Origin: Lachnospiraceae bacterium
GTDB taxonomy: Bacteria > Bacillota > Clostridia > Lachnospirales > Lachnospiraceae
DNA: 40,146 nt
Assembly (NCBI GenBank): GCA_024698555.1
Contig: JAILRI010000005.1
Span: forward strand, 1 to 40,146
Direction of reading: 5' to 3'
Within the stretch, counting starts at the first letter, position 1. Each line of letters starts with the position of its first letter. Under the pieces are notes generated by a model. The model was not told the DNA's origin and did no database searches. It saw only the letters and a list, made by a program, of their open reading frames with translations. A program made the translations under genes and the position numbers. Below are positions 15,116-23,268 of this stretch, in pieces.

Positions 15116-16426
15116 ATGATGTTGACCGATAAGTATTCAGCCTTGCTTGACAAATCATACTGCAAGGAAATGGGGCGCGTTACTAGGATAGTCGGACTGA
15201 CACTGGAATCGTTGGGACCCGATGTTGTGCTGGAGGATATGTGCAGGGTTTCCTCCAAGGATCATTCGATATCCGTTTTGTGTGAGGTAATAGGCTTTAA
15301 GGAGGATCATGTCATCCTTATGCCCTATGACGATATATCGGGCATCGGTGTAGGAAGTACTGTTGAAAATACCGGCGCCAAATTTCAGGTGAAGGTTGGC
15401 AACAAGCTGCTCGGGATGAAACTCGACGGTCTGGGTGAGCCCATGGACGGAAGCGAGCTGAGGACGGCTGTCACGTATCCTTCGGAAGCACCGCCTCCGG
15501 ATCCGCTGACGCGGGCCATTATAGACGAACCTCTGACTCTGGGAGTAAAGGCCGTAGATGGGCTGCTGACCATCGGCAAGGGACAGCGTATAGGAATTTT
15601 TGCCGGTTCAGGTGTCGGAAAATCTACCCTTCTGGGAATGTTTGCACGTAATACGAAGGCTGACATCAATGTCATTGCCCTGATAGGAGAGCGTGGACGT
15701 GAGGTCAGGGAGTTTATAGAAAGAGATCTCGGTGAAGAAGGTATGGCCAGATCGGTGGTGGTGATAGCTACATCCGATAAGCCGGCTCTTACGAGAAAAA
15801 AAGCGGCCAAGACTGCCACGGCCATCGCGGAATATTTCAGGGATGAAGGCAAGGATGTTCTGCTCATGATGGACTCTCTGACACGTTTTTCGATGGCACA
15901 GCGTGAGATCGGGCTGGCAGCAGGCGAACCTCCTGTTTCCAGAGGCTATCCTCCGAGCGTATATTCGGAGATGCCCAAGCTTCTCGAACGCTCAGGCAAA
16001 TCCGACAAGGGCTCTATCACCGGACTTTATACAGTCCTGGTAGACGGTGATGATTTTAACGAGCCTATCACTGATACCGCCAGAGGTGTTCTGGACGGGC
16101 ATATCATTCTGTCGAGAGCGCTCGGGGCGAAGGGACATTATCCCGCTATAGATGTATTGCAGAGTATTTCCAGATGTATGAGCTCCATCGTTTCCAAGGA
16201 ACAGAAGAAGCTTGCGGCGCGGCTCAAAACCATCATGGCTACCTACAATGAGTCGGAGGATCTGATAAATATCGGGGCTTATAAGGCCGGAGCCAATAAA
16301 AATATCGATTACGCCATAGAGAAGATAGACGCTGTCAATGCTTTCCTTACTCAGGATACGGATGCGAAATACAGCTTTGAAGAGACTGTGGAAGAATTGA
16401 AGTCGATATTCGAGGGCGAGGAGTAG
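15116..16426 (+). CDS. fliI: Flagellum-specific export ATPase FliI
   Basis: FliI is the F1-beta-like hexameric ATPase that energises and primes flagellar export. The 436-residue protein shows Walker A GSGVGKST at 164-171, the ALIGERGREV segment, Walker B DVLLMMDSLTRFSMAQREIG, and the SRGYPPSVYSEMPKLLERSG signature of type III ATPases. Tandem ATGs at 15116 and 15119 follow TTGGAGCAGG, and the first has adequate spacing. fliJ starts one base after its stop, so translation is probably coupled. Confidence 0.98.
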   Translation: MMLTDKYSALLDKSYCKEMGRVTRIVGLTLESLGPDVVLEDMCRVSSKDHSISVLCEVIGFKEDHVILMPYDDISGIGVGSTVENTGAKFQVKVGNKLLGMKLDGLGEPMDGSELRTAVTYPSEAPPPDPLTRAIIDEPLTLGVKAVDGLLTIGKGQRIGIFAGSGVGKSTLLGMFARNTKADINVIALIGERGREVREFIERDLGEEGMARSVVVIATSDKPALTRKKAAKTATAIAEYFRDEGKDVLLMMDSLTRFSMAQREIGLAAGEPPVSRGYPPSVYSEMPKLLERSGKSDKGSITGLYTVLVDGDDFNEPITDTARGVLDGHIILSRALGAKGHYPAIDVLQSISRCMSSIVSKEQKKLAARLKTIMATYNESEDLINIGAYKAGANKNIDYAIEKIDAVNAFLTQDTDAKYSFEETVEELKSIFEGEE

Positions 16427-16427
16427 A

Positions 16428-16877
16428 ATGAAAAAATTCATTTTCGGGCTTCAGGGAGTGCTTGAGATCAAGGAAAAGCTTGAAGGACAGGCCAAGGTGG
16501 ATTTCGGCATCGCAAGGGCGGCTCTGACGGCTGAAGAAGAGAAGCTTGAGGAGCTTAAAGCCAAAAGAGCGTCATACCTTGAGCAGATGAGGCTTACGGT
16601 GGAAGGAACTCTGAAGATTTCTGAGATCAACCGCCTGAAGAATGCCATAAGTGTCACCGATGACAATATCAGGCAGCAGGATATGGCGGTAAAACGTGCG
16701 GCAAGGCAGCTGGAGATAGTCCGGGTGAAGCTGAATAAAGTGGTTCAGGAACGCAAGACCATAGAGAAACTGAGGGAAAAGCAGTTCGAGGATTATCTTA
16801 AGGAAGCTGACGCCGAGGAACGCAAAGAGACAGATCAGCTGATAAGCTACAGATACACTGTTTCGGATGAGGATTAG
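16428..16877 (+). CDS. fliJ: Flagellar export chaperone FliJ
   Basis: FliJ is the coiled-coil stalk of the FliI ATPase and a general chaperone. The 149-residue protein begins FIFGLQGVLEIKEKLEGQAK, close to the FliJ consensus for the region after the start. It is almost entirely charged coiled coil with Glu, Lys and Arg heptads. It is sandwiched between fliI (1-bp gap) and ylxF (2-bp gap). Its ribosome binding site GGCGAGGAG lies within the end of fliI. Confidence 0.94.
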   Translation: MKKFIFGLQGVLEIKEKLEGQAKVDFGIARAALTAEEEKLEELKAKRASYLEQMRLTVEGTLKISEINRLKNAISVTDDNIRQQDMAVKRAARQLEIVRVKLNKVVQERKTIEKLREKQFEDYLKEADAEERKETDQLISYRYTVSDED

Positions 16878-16879
16878 TC

Positions 16880-17692
16880 ATGGCTAAGAAAGATAAGGAT
16901 AACAATAAAGACGAACAGCAGGTAAAGGATGGTGAAAGTATTGGCTCTAAGATCGGAACCGCACTTATAATCATCCTTATTGTTCTGGTATGGCTGGCCA
17001 TATTCGCGCTTCTGATCAAGATGGATGTAGGCGGAGTGGGAACGGCATTACGGCCTTTGCTGAGGAATGTTCCGGTCCTTAACAAGATACTTCCGGGATA
17101 CGAGGATGAACAGTACGAGGACATGTATGAGAATCTTCCCTACAAAAGCATAGAAGAGGCAGCCGAATATATAAAAGATCTGGAAAGAGAGATCGACAGA
17201 CTCGAGGATACGAACGGTATCTATGCCAAAAAGATCCTGGAACTCCAGGCGGAAGTGGACAGACTGAAGGTCTTTGAGGATGAGTATGAGGCTTTTGAGG
17301 AAAGAGTGCGGAGGTTTGATGTAAATGTTGTTTATAATTCGCAGGCTCCGAGCATAGAAGAGTATAAAAAATTCTACGAAGAGATCAATCCCGAAACCGC
17401 GGAGGAAATATACAGGCAGGTGGTCGAGCAGCTTCAGTATGATTCGGCGATCAAGCAGAAGGCCGATCTGCTGAAGAATATGAAACCCGGAAACGCGGCC
17501 AAAGTGCTGGAAGAAATGACGGCAGATCTGGAGTATACCTGTAAGATACTGCTGGCCATGAAGGTGGACGAAGCCACCGCGATCATGAATAAAATGGACG
17601 AATTGTTCGTAGCCCGTCTGCTACAGACCATGCATGACATGGATGAGGCATGGTTTAAGAGGATACAGTCAAATCTCCTTCAAAACCAGTAA
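16880..17692 (+). CDS. ylxF: YlxF/MotE-like membrane protein with MgtE-N-type domain
   Basis: This 270-residue protein has a single membrane span at about 25-46 (IGTALIIILIVLVWLAIFALL) after a lysine-rich N-terminus. A coiled coil follows (IKDLEREIDRLEDTNG, LELQAEVDRLKVF). The C-terminal helical domain resembles MgtE N-terminal/MotE proteins (LLKNMKPGNAAKVLEEM, AMKVDEATAIMNKM). In Bacillus the gene in the same fliJ-fliK interval is ylxF. MotE relatives assist stator proteins in some bacteria, but the role here is not established. It begins 2 bp after fliJ. Confidence 0.85.
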   Translation: MAKKDKDNNKDEQQVKDGESIGSKIGTALIIILIVLVWLAIFALLIKMDVGGVGTALRPLLRNVPVLNKILPGYEDEQYEDMYENLPYKSIEEAAEYIKDLEREIDRLEDTNGIYAKKILELQAEVDRLKVFEDEYEAFEERVRRFDVNVVYNSQAPSIEEYKKFYEEINPETAEEIYRQVVEQLQYDSAIKQKADLLKNMKPGNAAKVLEEMTADLEYTCKILLAMKVDEATAIMNKMDELFVARLLQTMHDMDEAWFKRIQSNLLQNQ

Positions 17693-17733
17693 AAATTATT
17701 ATGCTTTCCGGGTTATGGAGATAATAAAAATGA

Positions 17734-17743
17734 CCGATATAAT
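17734..17743 (+). promoter_or_regulatory. Weak candidate internal promoter upstream of fliK
   Basis: CCGATAT at 17734-17740 matches the sigma-28 (SigD) -10, and TATAAT at 17738-17743 overlaps it and matches sigma-A. Neither has a convincing -35 at proper spacing. It lies in the 98-bp AT-rich gap between ylxF and fliK, the kind of place where a late internal promoter could sit. Confidence 0.25.
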
Positions 17744-17790
17744 TAACTGTAAACCGTACTTTTACAAATAAATAAAAAGGAGGACAGTTA

Positions 17791-19503
17791 ATGACTGCTG
17801 TAGGAATTAACGGTGCGGCTTTTGAGTCGCAGATCAGTTCTTTCGTATCGGTATCGGTCAGTCAGGTTTCCATCGCAAAAACAAGTGACGGAGGGAACTT
17901 CTCCAGTGTTTTGAGTAAGAGCTTCGCGAAAGCTCAGATCTCGCAGCAGGATCTGAAGGTTACCCAAAAGCCTGCTGAAAAGACGGCTGACAAGCCTGCT
18001 GACAGAACTGCGGATACCACCGGTGTTTCAAGGATCGAGACCGGGAAGCAGAACAATCAGGACGCAGGTGGTGATACGAAAACTGATAACACAGTTAAAA
18101 CAAACGACAGCAAGGATGAAACGGTAGACGGCAAGGAGGCCGGTAAGATAACTTTAAAAACAGAGGATACCCAAACGGTCGGGATCAATGCTTCAGAAGA
18201 AGTTGAAGCGGTTGATAAAAATATACCCGGAATTGATCTGCTTACGGATGCGGATGACTGCATAAAGGCACTTGAGGTACTCAGCACGCTTATGCAGGGG
18301 ATAGCGGATATTCTGAATACAACGGTAAATGAGCTTCAGGGATGCTATGACAGATTGAACCTTGAACCTTCAACCATGTTTACCGTAACGAATATCCAGC
18401 TTACAGTCATCGCATTTGAGGGATTGTCAGATCCTTCGGATCTGCTCGTGAACAATGATGCTTTGGGAATGCTCAACGAGATCAAGAACTTTGTGGCTTC
18501 GGTATTTGACGATGCGGACATGCAGTTTACAGATTTCAGGGATATCGTCACAAGTGATGAATTCGCGAAATTTGTGGGTCCCGTCGATCTGACCGACGCT
18601 GCGGATATCCTGAAACAGTTCACTTTCGATGAAAACGGAAAGCTGGTCATCAGTGAAGATAATTCCGAAGAGACCGTGGCTGTTCCCAAAACGGAAGAGA
18701 TGCCCGTAGATGAGGAAGTACCCGAAGAGAATATCAGATTTGAGGTAAATGTTACCGGGAAAACCGGAATATCCGCTCACAAAAACATAACACGGGAAAC
18801 CGTTGAAGAGGAAACGGATGTTCAAAGTGCTCCCGTAACGGAAGAAGTTCAGGAAAGCTACCGGGCAGATACCGGTGCAAAGAACGGGGAGCAGGAAGCT
18901 CAGTCCAAATCCCAGACATCTCCGAGAACACTCAGAACGATACAGCCCGAACGTATTGAAACACCGGTAGAAATGTTCATGCAGGGTCTGGAACACGCGG
19001 TTCAGTCACTGGAGCTTGAAACACCCATAGCCGATGGAGTTACGGTAAGAGATATCGTTTATCAGGTGGTAGAAGCCATCAGAGTGAATATTTCGAACGA
19101 AAGCACTTCGCTTCAGATGAATCTGAATCCCGAGAATCTGGGACGTGTGAGTCTCAACATCGAAAGCAAGGGCGGCGTTATGACCGCGCAGATCACTACC
19201 GAAAATGAAGCGGCAAGGGCAGCGATCGAAAGTCAGCTCCAGATACTGAAGGATAACTTTGAAGCTCAGGGCGTAAGAGTTGAAGCTATAGAAGTGACTG
19301 TTTCCAGCTTTTCATTTGCGGACAGTAAGAATGCCGATGCGCAGGCTCAGGAGCATCCCGAGGATAATATGAGAGTAGGACGCGGACGCAGGAACGGCGC
19401 CGGAAGCGAAGCCAGCGAAGAGGGTGATGACGTTACTGATGATGCCCAGCTGGCAAAAGAGGTAATGGAACAGAACGGCAGTACGGTGAATTTCGTGGCA
19501 TAA
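17791..19503 (+). CDS. fliK: Flagellar hook-length control protein FliK
   Basis: FliK is a secreted molecular ruler that stops hook growth and switches export specificity through FlhB. The 570-residue protein has a low-complexity N-terminal two-thirds rich in Thr, Asp, Lys and Glu, as is usual. The conserved C-terminal Flg_hook domain contains LQMNLNPENLGRVSLNIESK, followed by MTAQITTENEAARAAIESQL and LKDNFEAQGVRVEAIEVTV. It begins after AAAAGGAGG and is directly followed by flgD. The repeats of DK/TAD type near residues 60-90 are imperfect. Confidence 0.93.
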   Translation: MTAVGINGAAFESQISSFVSVSVSQVSIAKTSDGGNFSSVLSKSFAKAQISQQDLKVTQKPAEKTADKPADRTADTTGVSRIETGKQNNQDAGGDTKTDNTVKTNDSKDETVDGKEAGKITLKTEDTQTVGINASEEVEAVDKNIPGIDLLTDADDCIKALEVLSTLMQGIADILNTTVNELQGCYDRLNLEPSTMFTVTNIQLTVIAFEGLSDPSDLLVNNDALGMLNEIKNFVASVFDDADMQFTDFRDIVTSDEFAKFVGPVDLTDAADILKQFTFDENGKLVISEDNSEETVAVPKTEEMPVDEEVPEENIRFEVNVTGKTGISAHKNITRETVEEETDVQSAPVTEEVQESYRADTGAKNGEQEAQSKSQTSPRTLRTIQPERIETPVEMFMQGLEHAVQSLELETPIADGVTVRDIVYQVVEAIRVNISNESTSLQMNLNPENLGRVSLNIESKGGVMTAQITTENEAARAAIESQLQILKDNFEAQGVRVEAIEVTVSSFSFADSKNADAQAQEHPEDNMRVGRGRRNGAGSEASEEGDDVTDDAQLAKEVMEQNGSTVNFVA

Positions 19504-19518
19504 TGAGAGGAAGAGTAT

Positions 19519-20016
19519 ATGAGTGATTTTTCCAAAACAAATCTTATGGCAAAGGTGAATGACGGAATTGTTGATTATACGGCTTCGCCCGAAACAACGA
19601 AGACTTCCAACAGAGGTAATTCGAAGTTGGGAAAGGATGCTTTCCTTCAGTTGCTGGTCACTCAGATGCAGTATCAGGATCCGCTCGAGCCCAGCGACAA
19701 CACCGAATATGTGGCACAGCTGGCACAGTTCTCGCAGCTTGAACAGCTTCAGAATCTGGCCGGTGAATCCGAGAAGTCACAGGCATTTTCACTTGTCGGA
19801 AAATATGTTACTTTCAAGATCAACGATGCTGCAGGCAGGACGTCATTCCCTGAAGGATATGTCGATTATGTGAACATGGTGGGCAACAAGGTAAAGCTTT
19901 CGGTCAACGGGTCTTTATATGACTACGAAAATCTTTATATGGTAGTCGAAGACGAGTACGCCAGACTGCAGAACGAAGCTGAAGCGGCTATGGACGCGGA
20001 ATCTTCGGCAGAATAA
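19519..20016 (+). CDS. flgD: Flagellar hook-capping protein FlgD
   Basis: FlgD caps the growing hook and guides FlgE assembly. The 165-residue protein contains the core FlgD motif LGKDAFLQLLVTQMQYQDP at about 37-55, followed by PSDNTEYVAQLAQFSQLEQL. After about residue 95 only a short region follows, so it is shorter than enterobacterial FlgD and lacks much of the Fn3/Tudor part, as is common in Firmicutes. AGAGGAAGAG supplies the ribosome binding site. It lies between fliK and the flagellar operon protein gene. Confidence 0.95.
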   Translation: MSDFSKTNLMAKVNDGIVDYTASPETTKTSNRGNSKLGKDAFLQLLVTQMQYQDPLEPSDNTEYVAQLAQFSQLEQLQNLAGESEKSQAFSLVGKYVTFKINDAAGRTSFPEGYVDYVNMVGNKVKLSVNGSLYDYENLYMVVEDEYARLQNEAEAAMDAESSAE

Positions 20017-20110
20017 AATAATAATCGATCACGGGGTTAACATTTCGGCTTTCATGACCGAAATAAAATACAGTTCGGATCAGATTCACCGGACAGAAAA
20101 GGAGGAACGG

Positions 20111-20506
20111 ATGCCTTCAAGTATTGTTAACCAGTTTCACTCCATCCAGCAGATGACCGATCAGATAGCCAGAAACGGGGCAAATAAATCCTCGGGGACG
20201 CACGGCATCCAGGGAAGGAGTTTTGAAGAGATTCTCAATTCCAGAACGGAAGAAAGCGGTATACTGAAATTTTCAAAGCATGCCAATATGAGAATGCAGT
20301 CACGCAGTATCGACCTGTCCGAAGCTCAGCGTGAAAGGCTCGAAAGCGGCGCCAGCGCGGCTCAGGCCAAAGGGATCAGGGAATCACTGGTAATGGTTGA
20401 TGAATTCGCTTTCATAGTGAATACCAGTAACAACACGGTCATTACCGCGATCGGAGATGGTGAAGACAAGATATTTACCAATATCGACGGAGCGGTGATA
20501 GCGTAA
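20111..20506 (+). CDS. Flagellar operon protein (TIGR02530-type)
   Basis: This 131-residue cytoplasmic protein belongs to a family found only between flgD and flgE in Firmicute and related flagellar operons. Its molecular function is not established. The conserved core is visible: GRSFEEILN, LKFSKHANMRMQSRSIDLSE, GIRESLVMVDEFAFIVNTSNN and the ending VITAIGDGEDKIFTNIDGAV. I start it at ATG 20111, where AAAAGGAGG lies 6-9 nt upstream, rather than at ATG 20054. By position it may assist hook assembly, which is inference. Confidence 0.9.
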   Translation: MPSSIVNQFHSIQQMTDQIARNGANKSSGTHGIQGRSFEEILNSRTEESGILKFSKHANMRMQSRSIDLSEAQRERLESGASAAQAKGIRESLVMVDEFAFIVNTSNNTVITAIGDGEDKIFTNIDGAVIA

Positions 20507-20523
20507 GCAGCACGAACTTTAAA

Positions 20524-20638
20524 CCGCCGGACCTTACGGGGGCGGATGACAGCTGACTGCCAGAGGCTGTCAATAAAGTTTCAACCTATTCTAACCCGGG
20601 CGGGAGTCTTTTGTAACTCAGGTCAGGAAGACTGCCCG
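20524..20638 (+). ncRNA. Structured leader (three hairpins) upstream of flgE
   Basis: The 152-bp gap before flgE contains three successive stems. First, CCGCC 20524-20528 pairs with GGCGG 20541-20545. Second, GACAGC 20548-20553 pairs with GCTGTC 20566-20571. Third, CGGGC 20597-20601 plus AGTCTT 20605-20610 pairs with AAGACT 20628-20633 plus GCCCG 20634-20638, with a three-G bulge. No T tract follows, so it is not an ordinary terminator. The flgE ribosome binding site begins 6 nt after the last stem. I do not recognise a known riboswitch; the conserved features of the c-di-GMP-I class are missing. It may stabilise or regulate hook mRNA (inference). Confidence 0.45.
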
Positions 20639-20658
20639 ACAAATGGAGGTATAATATT

Positions 20659-22110
20659 ATGATGCGTTCTTTATACTCTGGTGTATCGGGACTTAAGGTT
20701 CACCAGACAAAGATGGATGTTATCGGTAACAACATTTCTAACGTCAATACCGTCGGCTTTAAGGCCAGTCAGGTTAATTTTTCGGATATCCTTTATCAGA
20801 CAACCAGTTCAGCATCGGGACCCAATGCCAATACAGGGCGCGCCGGTACCAATGCCAAGCAGATAGGTCTGGGCGCAAGCGTTGCCGAGATCACCACTAC
20901 CGTGGCTGTTTCGGGTGGCGCACAGCGTACCGATAATGCTCTTGATGTCATGATCGAGGGCGAGCAGTATTTTATAGTTAATAACGGACAGCAGAATTTA
21001 TTTACCAAGGCCGGCGCCTTCAAGGTAGACGCCAACGGTGTGCTCTGCAATTCTTCAGGCTGCAAGGTTATGGGCTGGCAGGTTGACCCCAACGATGAGA
21101 ACAAGACTGTTCCGGACAGGGTTTCAGAGCTTCGCGTTATGTCTCCGGACAATCTTTACACTCCTCCGGAGGCCACCACCAACACTTATATGACCGGTAA
21201 TATCGATTACAAGGATACCCAGCTGCAGACTGACACAGGTAAGAGTACCACGATGTCGTTTTATGATAATCTTGGTCAGAGCTACATGGCTGTTATGAAT
21301 ATCAAGCAGTCCGAAGAGAATTATAATGTTTATAATGTCACCATTACTGATATACTGGACTCTCAGGGCAATTCCATTTTCGTCAGAAAGACTGTAGAGG
21401 ATGACGGAAGCATAACCTACTCCGCGTCAGATATCACGAGCTTTATGTGGGGCGCTGAGGGTGAGGAATATACTGCCGAAGTAGATGAGGAAGACGGCTC
21501 AGTTCGTATAGAGATGGAAGGCGTGCCGCTTACGTTCAGCCAGGAAACAGGTAAGTTTGTAAGCGTTGGCGCAAACGAGGAAAACCCCAACAGTGTTTTC
21601 TTCTCGGTTACGGGACTTGATCCTTCGCCTTTCCAGACGATCGATGTTGATTTCTCCAAGATGACCATGTACGCCAGCAGCGGATCGTCCAGCTTTGCCA
21701 ACAGCCGCGGCTCCGTAGATGATCCTTCAAAGGGAACCGGTAAGCCTCAGGGCAACATGACCGGTATCAGCGTAGATACCTCGGGTAGGATCTACGGCGC
21801 GTATGATAACGGCGATACAATGCTTCTGTGCCAGATAGCCGTAGCAAGCTTTGCCAATGCGGCAGGTCTGGAGGCGGCCGGCAACAACCTGTTCAGGACG
21901 ACTATGAACTCAGGCGAGTTCGACGGCGTAGGCGAGGATGTAACTCTTGCGGGCGGCAAGATGACTACAGGTGTTCTGGAAATGTCAAATGTGGATCTTT
22001 CATCCGAGTTTACCCAGATGATCACTACACAGCGTGGTTTCCAGGCCAACTCCCGTATCATAACAGTGTCAGATACTCTGCTCGAAGAGCTGATCAACCT
22101 TAAGAGATAA
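20659..22110 (+). CDS. flgE: Flagellar hook protein FlgE
   Basis: FlgE polymerises into the hook, the universal joint between rod and filament. The 483-residue protein begins MMRSLYSGVSGLKVHQTKMD, with the family motif VIGNNISNVNTVGFKASQV. It ends with the heptad region SSEFTQMITTQRGFQANSR and DTLLEELINLKR. The first of two tandem ATGs (20659) has TGGAGGT at ideal distance. A folded leader precedes it and a strong terminator follows, so it can be the last gene of a transcript. The central surface domain is variable. Confidence 0.97.
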   Translation: MMRSLYSGVSGLKVHQTKMDVIGNNISNVNTVGFKASQVNFSDILYQTTSSASGPNANTGRAGTNAKQIGLGASVAEITTTVAVSGGAQRTDNALDVMIEGEQYFIVNNGQQNLFTKAGAFKVDANGVLCNSSGCKVMGWQVDPNDENKTVPDRVSELRVMSPDNLYTPPEATTNTYMTGNIDYKDTQLQTDTGKSTTMSFYDNLGQSYMAVMNIKQSEENYNVYNVTITDILDSQGNSIFVRKTVEDDGSITYSASDITSFMWGAEGEEYTAEVDEEDGSVRIEMEGVPLTFSQETGKFVSVGANEENPNSVFFSVTGLDPSPFQTIDVDFSKMTMYASSGSSSFANSRGSVDDPSKGTGKPQGNMTGISVDTSGRIYGAYDNGDTMLLCQIAVASFANAAGLEAAGNNLFRTTMNSGEFDGVGEDVTLAGGKMTTGVLEMSNVDLSSEFTQMITTQRGFQANSRIITVSDTLLEELINLKR

Positions 22111-22129
22111 GCGTTAACCGCTTTATTTA

Positions 22130-22184
22130 CCGACAGCAGCCGGAATGACAAATTCCTGCGGCTGTCGGTTTTGGCGTTTTTTTT
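22130..22184 (+). terminator. Intrinsic terminator between flgE and flbD
   Basis: CCGACAGC (22130-22137) pairs perfectly with GCTGTCGG (22161-22168). A 4x4 internal loop and an inner GGAAT/ATTCC stem top it. TTTTGGCG and an eight-T run (22177-22184) follow. It lies 19 bp after the flgE stop and inside the flagellar cluster, so it probably acts as a partial attenuator or marks a transcript end. Confidence 0.85.
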
Positions 22185-22202
22185 ATAAGATTTGGAGGAA
22201 GC

Positions 22203-22409
22203 ATGATAGACATTACCAGGATAGACGGAAGAGAGCTTACCATAAACGCCGATCTGATCGAATCCGTGGATGAAGTTCCCGATACTATGATTACTTTGAC
22301 AACAGGAAAAAAAATAATTGTTAAAGAAAGTAGACAAAGGATAAAAAATCTAGTAAAATTGTATAAGTGGGAAATTGCGAATCGGGTTTTAAGTGAAGAT
22401 GACGAGTAA
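22203..22409 (+). CDS. flbD: FlbD/SwrD family small flagellar protein
   Basis: This 68-residue protein matches the FlbD family (SwrD in Bacillus), whose member in B. subtilis supports motor torque for swarming; biochemistry is unknown. Conserved features are MIDITRIDGRELTINADLIE, the TGKKIIVKES strand and RIKNLVKLYK. GGAGGAAG lies directly upstream of the ATG, right behind the T run of the preceding terminator. It lies just before motA, as in many Firmicutes. The last residues are acidic (SEDDE). Confidence 0.92.
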   Translation: MIDITRIDGRELTINADLIESVDEVPDTMITLTTGKKIIVKESRQRIKNLVKLYKWEIANRVLSEDDE

Positions 22410-22448
22410 ATGCCCGATAAATATAGATGTTAGGCAGGTGGAATTGCT

Positions 22449-23249
22449 TTGGATTTAGCTACGTTAATAGGTCTGTTGGCTGCTTTTGCGCTGATGATCT
22501 TCGGTATAGCACAGGGTGATGAGGGTATAGCCGGTATCATGGCTTTCGTTGACGTACCTTCAGTTCTGATCACTTTCGGCGGTGCTTTCATGGCTATGCT
22601 TGCTACGGCTGACAGTATACCCGGATATGTCGCAAGCCTTAAGACATTCGGTCTTGCGCTGAAAAAAGTAACTGTCGATGAGGAAGAGACGATCAAGTCG
22701 ATCATCAATCTTTCCAACGTGGCACGTAAGGAAGGTCTGCTCGCCCTCGAAGAGGCTGCGAACGGGATAGAGGACGAATTCATGAAAAAGGGCGTCCTCC
22801 TGATCGTTGACGGTACCGACCCCGAGCTGGTACGTTCCATCATGGAAACAGAGCTTGCGTGTGTTGAGACCCGTCATAAGAGCGGTATCGGTTTCTGGGA
22901 AGCGTTAGGAGCCGCAGGACCCGCATGGGGCATGATCGGTACTCTGATCGGACTTATCAACATGCTTGGTAACCTGAGCGATATCAATGCCGTAGGTCCT
23001 AACATGGCGGTCGCTCTGGTTACGACATTCTACGGTTCGGTTCTTGCGAACTGGATATGTACACCTATAGCAAACAAGCTTAAGCTTAATAACGAAATGG
23101 AAATCTCCATGAAGGAAGTTATGGTGGAGGGGTTGCTTTCCATACAGGCGGGCGAAAACCCCCGAGTTATCGAAGAAAAGCTGAAGTCCTTCCTGTCGCC
23201 TCAGAAACGCGCGAACCTTTCAAGCGGTGGAGGAGAAGGCGAAGGTTGA
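22449..23249 (+). CDS. motA: Flagellar stator protein MotA
   Basis: MotA pairs with MotB to form the ion-driven stator that turns the rotor. The protein is 266 residues, with four membrane segments: about 3-20, 33-51, about 147-170 and 181-200. The channel motif GAAGPAWGMIGTLIGLINML is conserved. The cytoplasmic loop carries the charged residues that face FliG. The start is TTG 22449, with AGGTGG 6 nt upstream and the family opening DLATLIGLLAAFALMIFGI. It is 19 bp before motB. Confidence 0.95.
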   Translation: MDLATLIGLLAAFALMIFGIAQGDEGIAGIMAFVDVPSVLITFGGAFMAMLATADSIPGYVASLKTFGLALKKVTVDEEETIKSIINLSNVARKEGLLALEEAANGIEDEFMKKGVLLIVDGTDPELVRSIMETELACVETRHKSGIGFWEALGAAGPAWGMIGTLIGLINMLGNLSDINAVGPNMAVALVTTFYGSVLANWICTPIANKLKLNNEMEISMKEVMVEGLLSIQAGENPRVIEEKLKSFLSPQKRANLSSGGGEGEG

Positions 23250-23268
23250 CGGATAAGGAGAGTCATAT

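Noticed and set aside
20507-20658. c-di-GMP-I riboswitch before flgE
   Set aside because: The tetraloop/receptor and the conserved A-rich junction sequences are not present.
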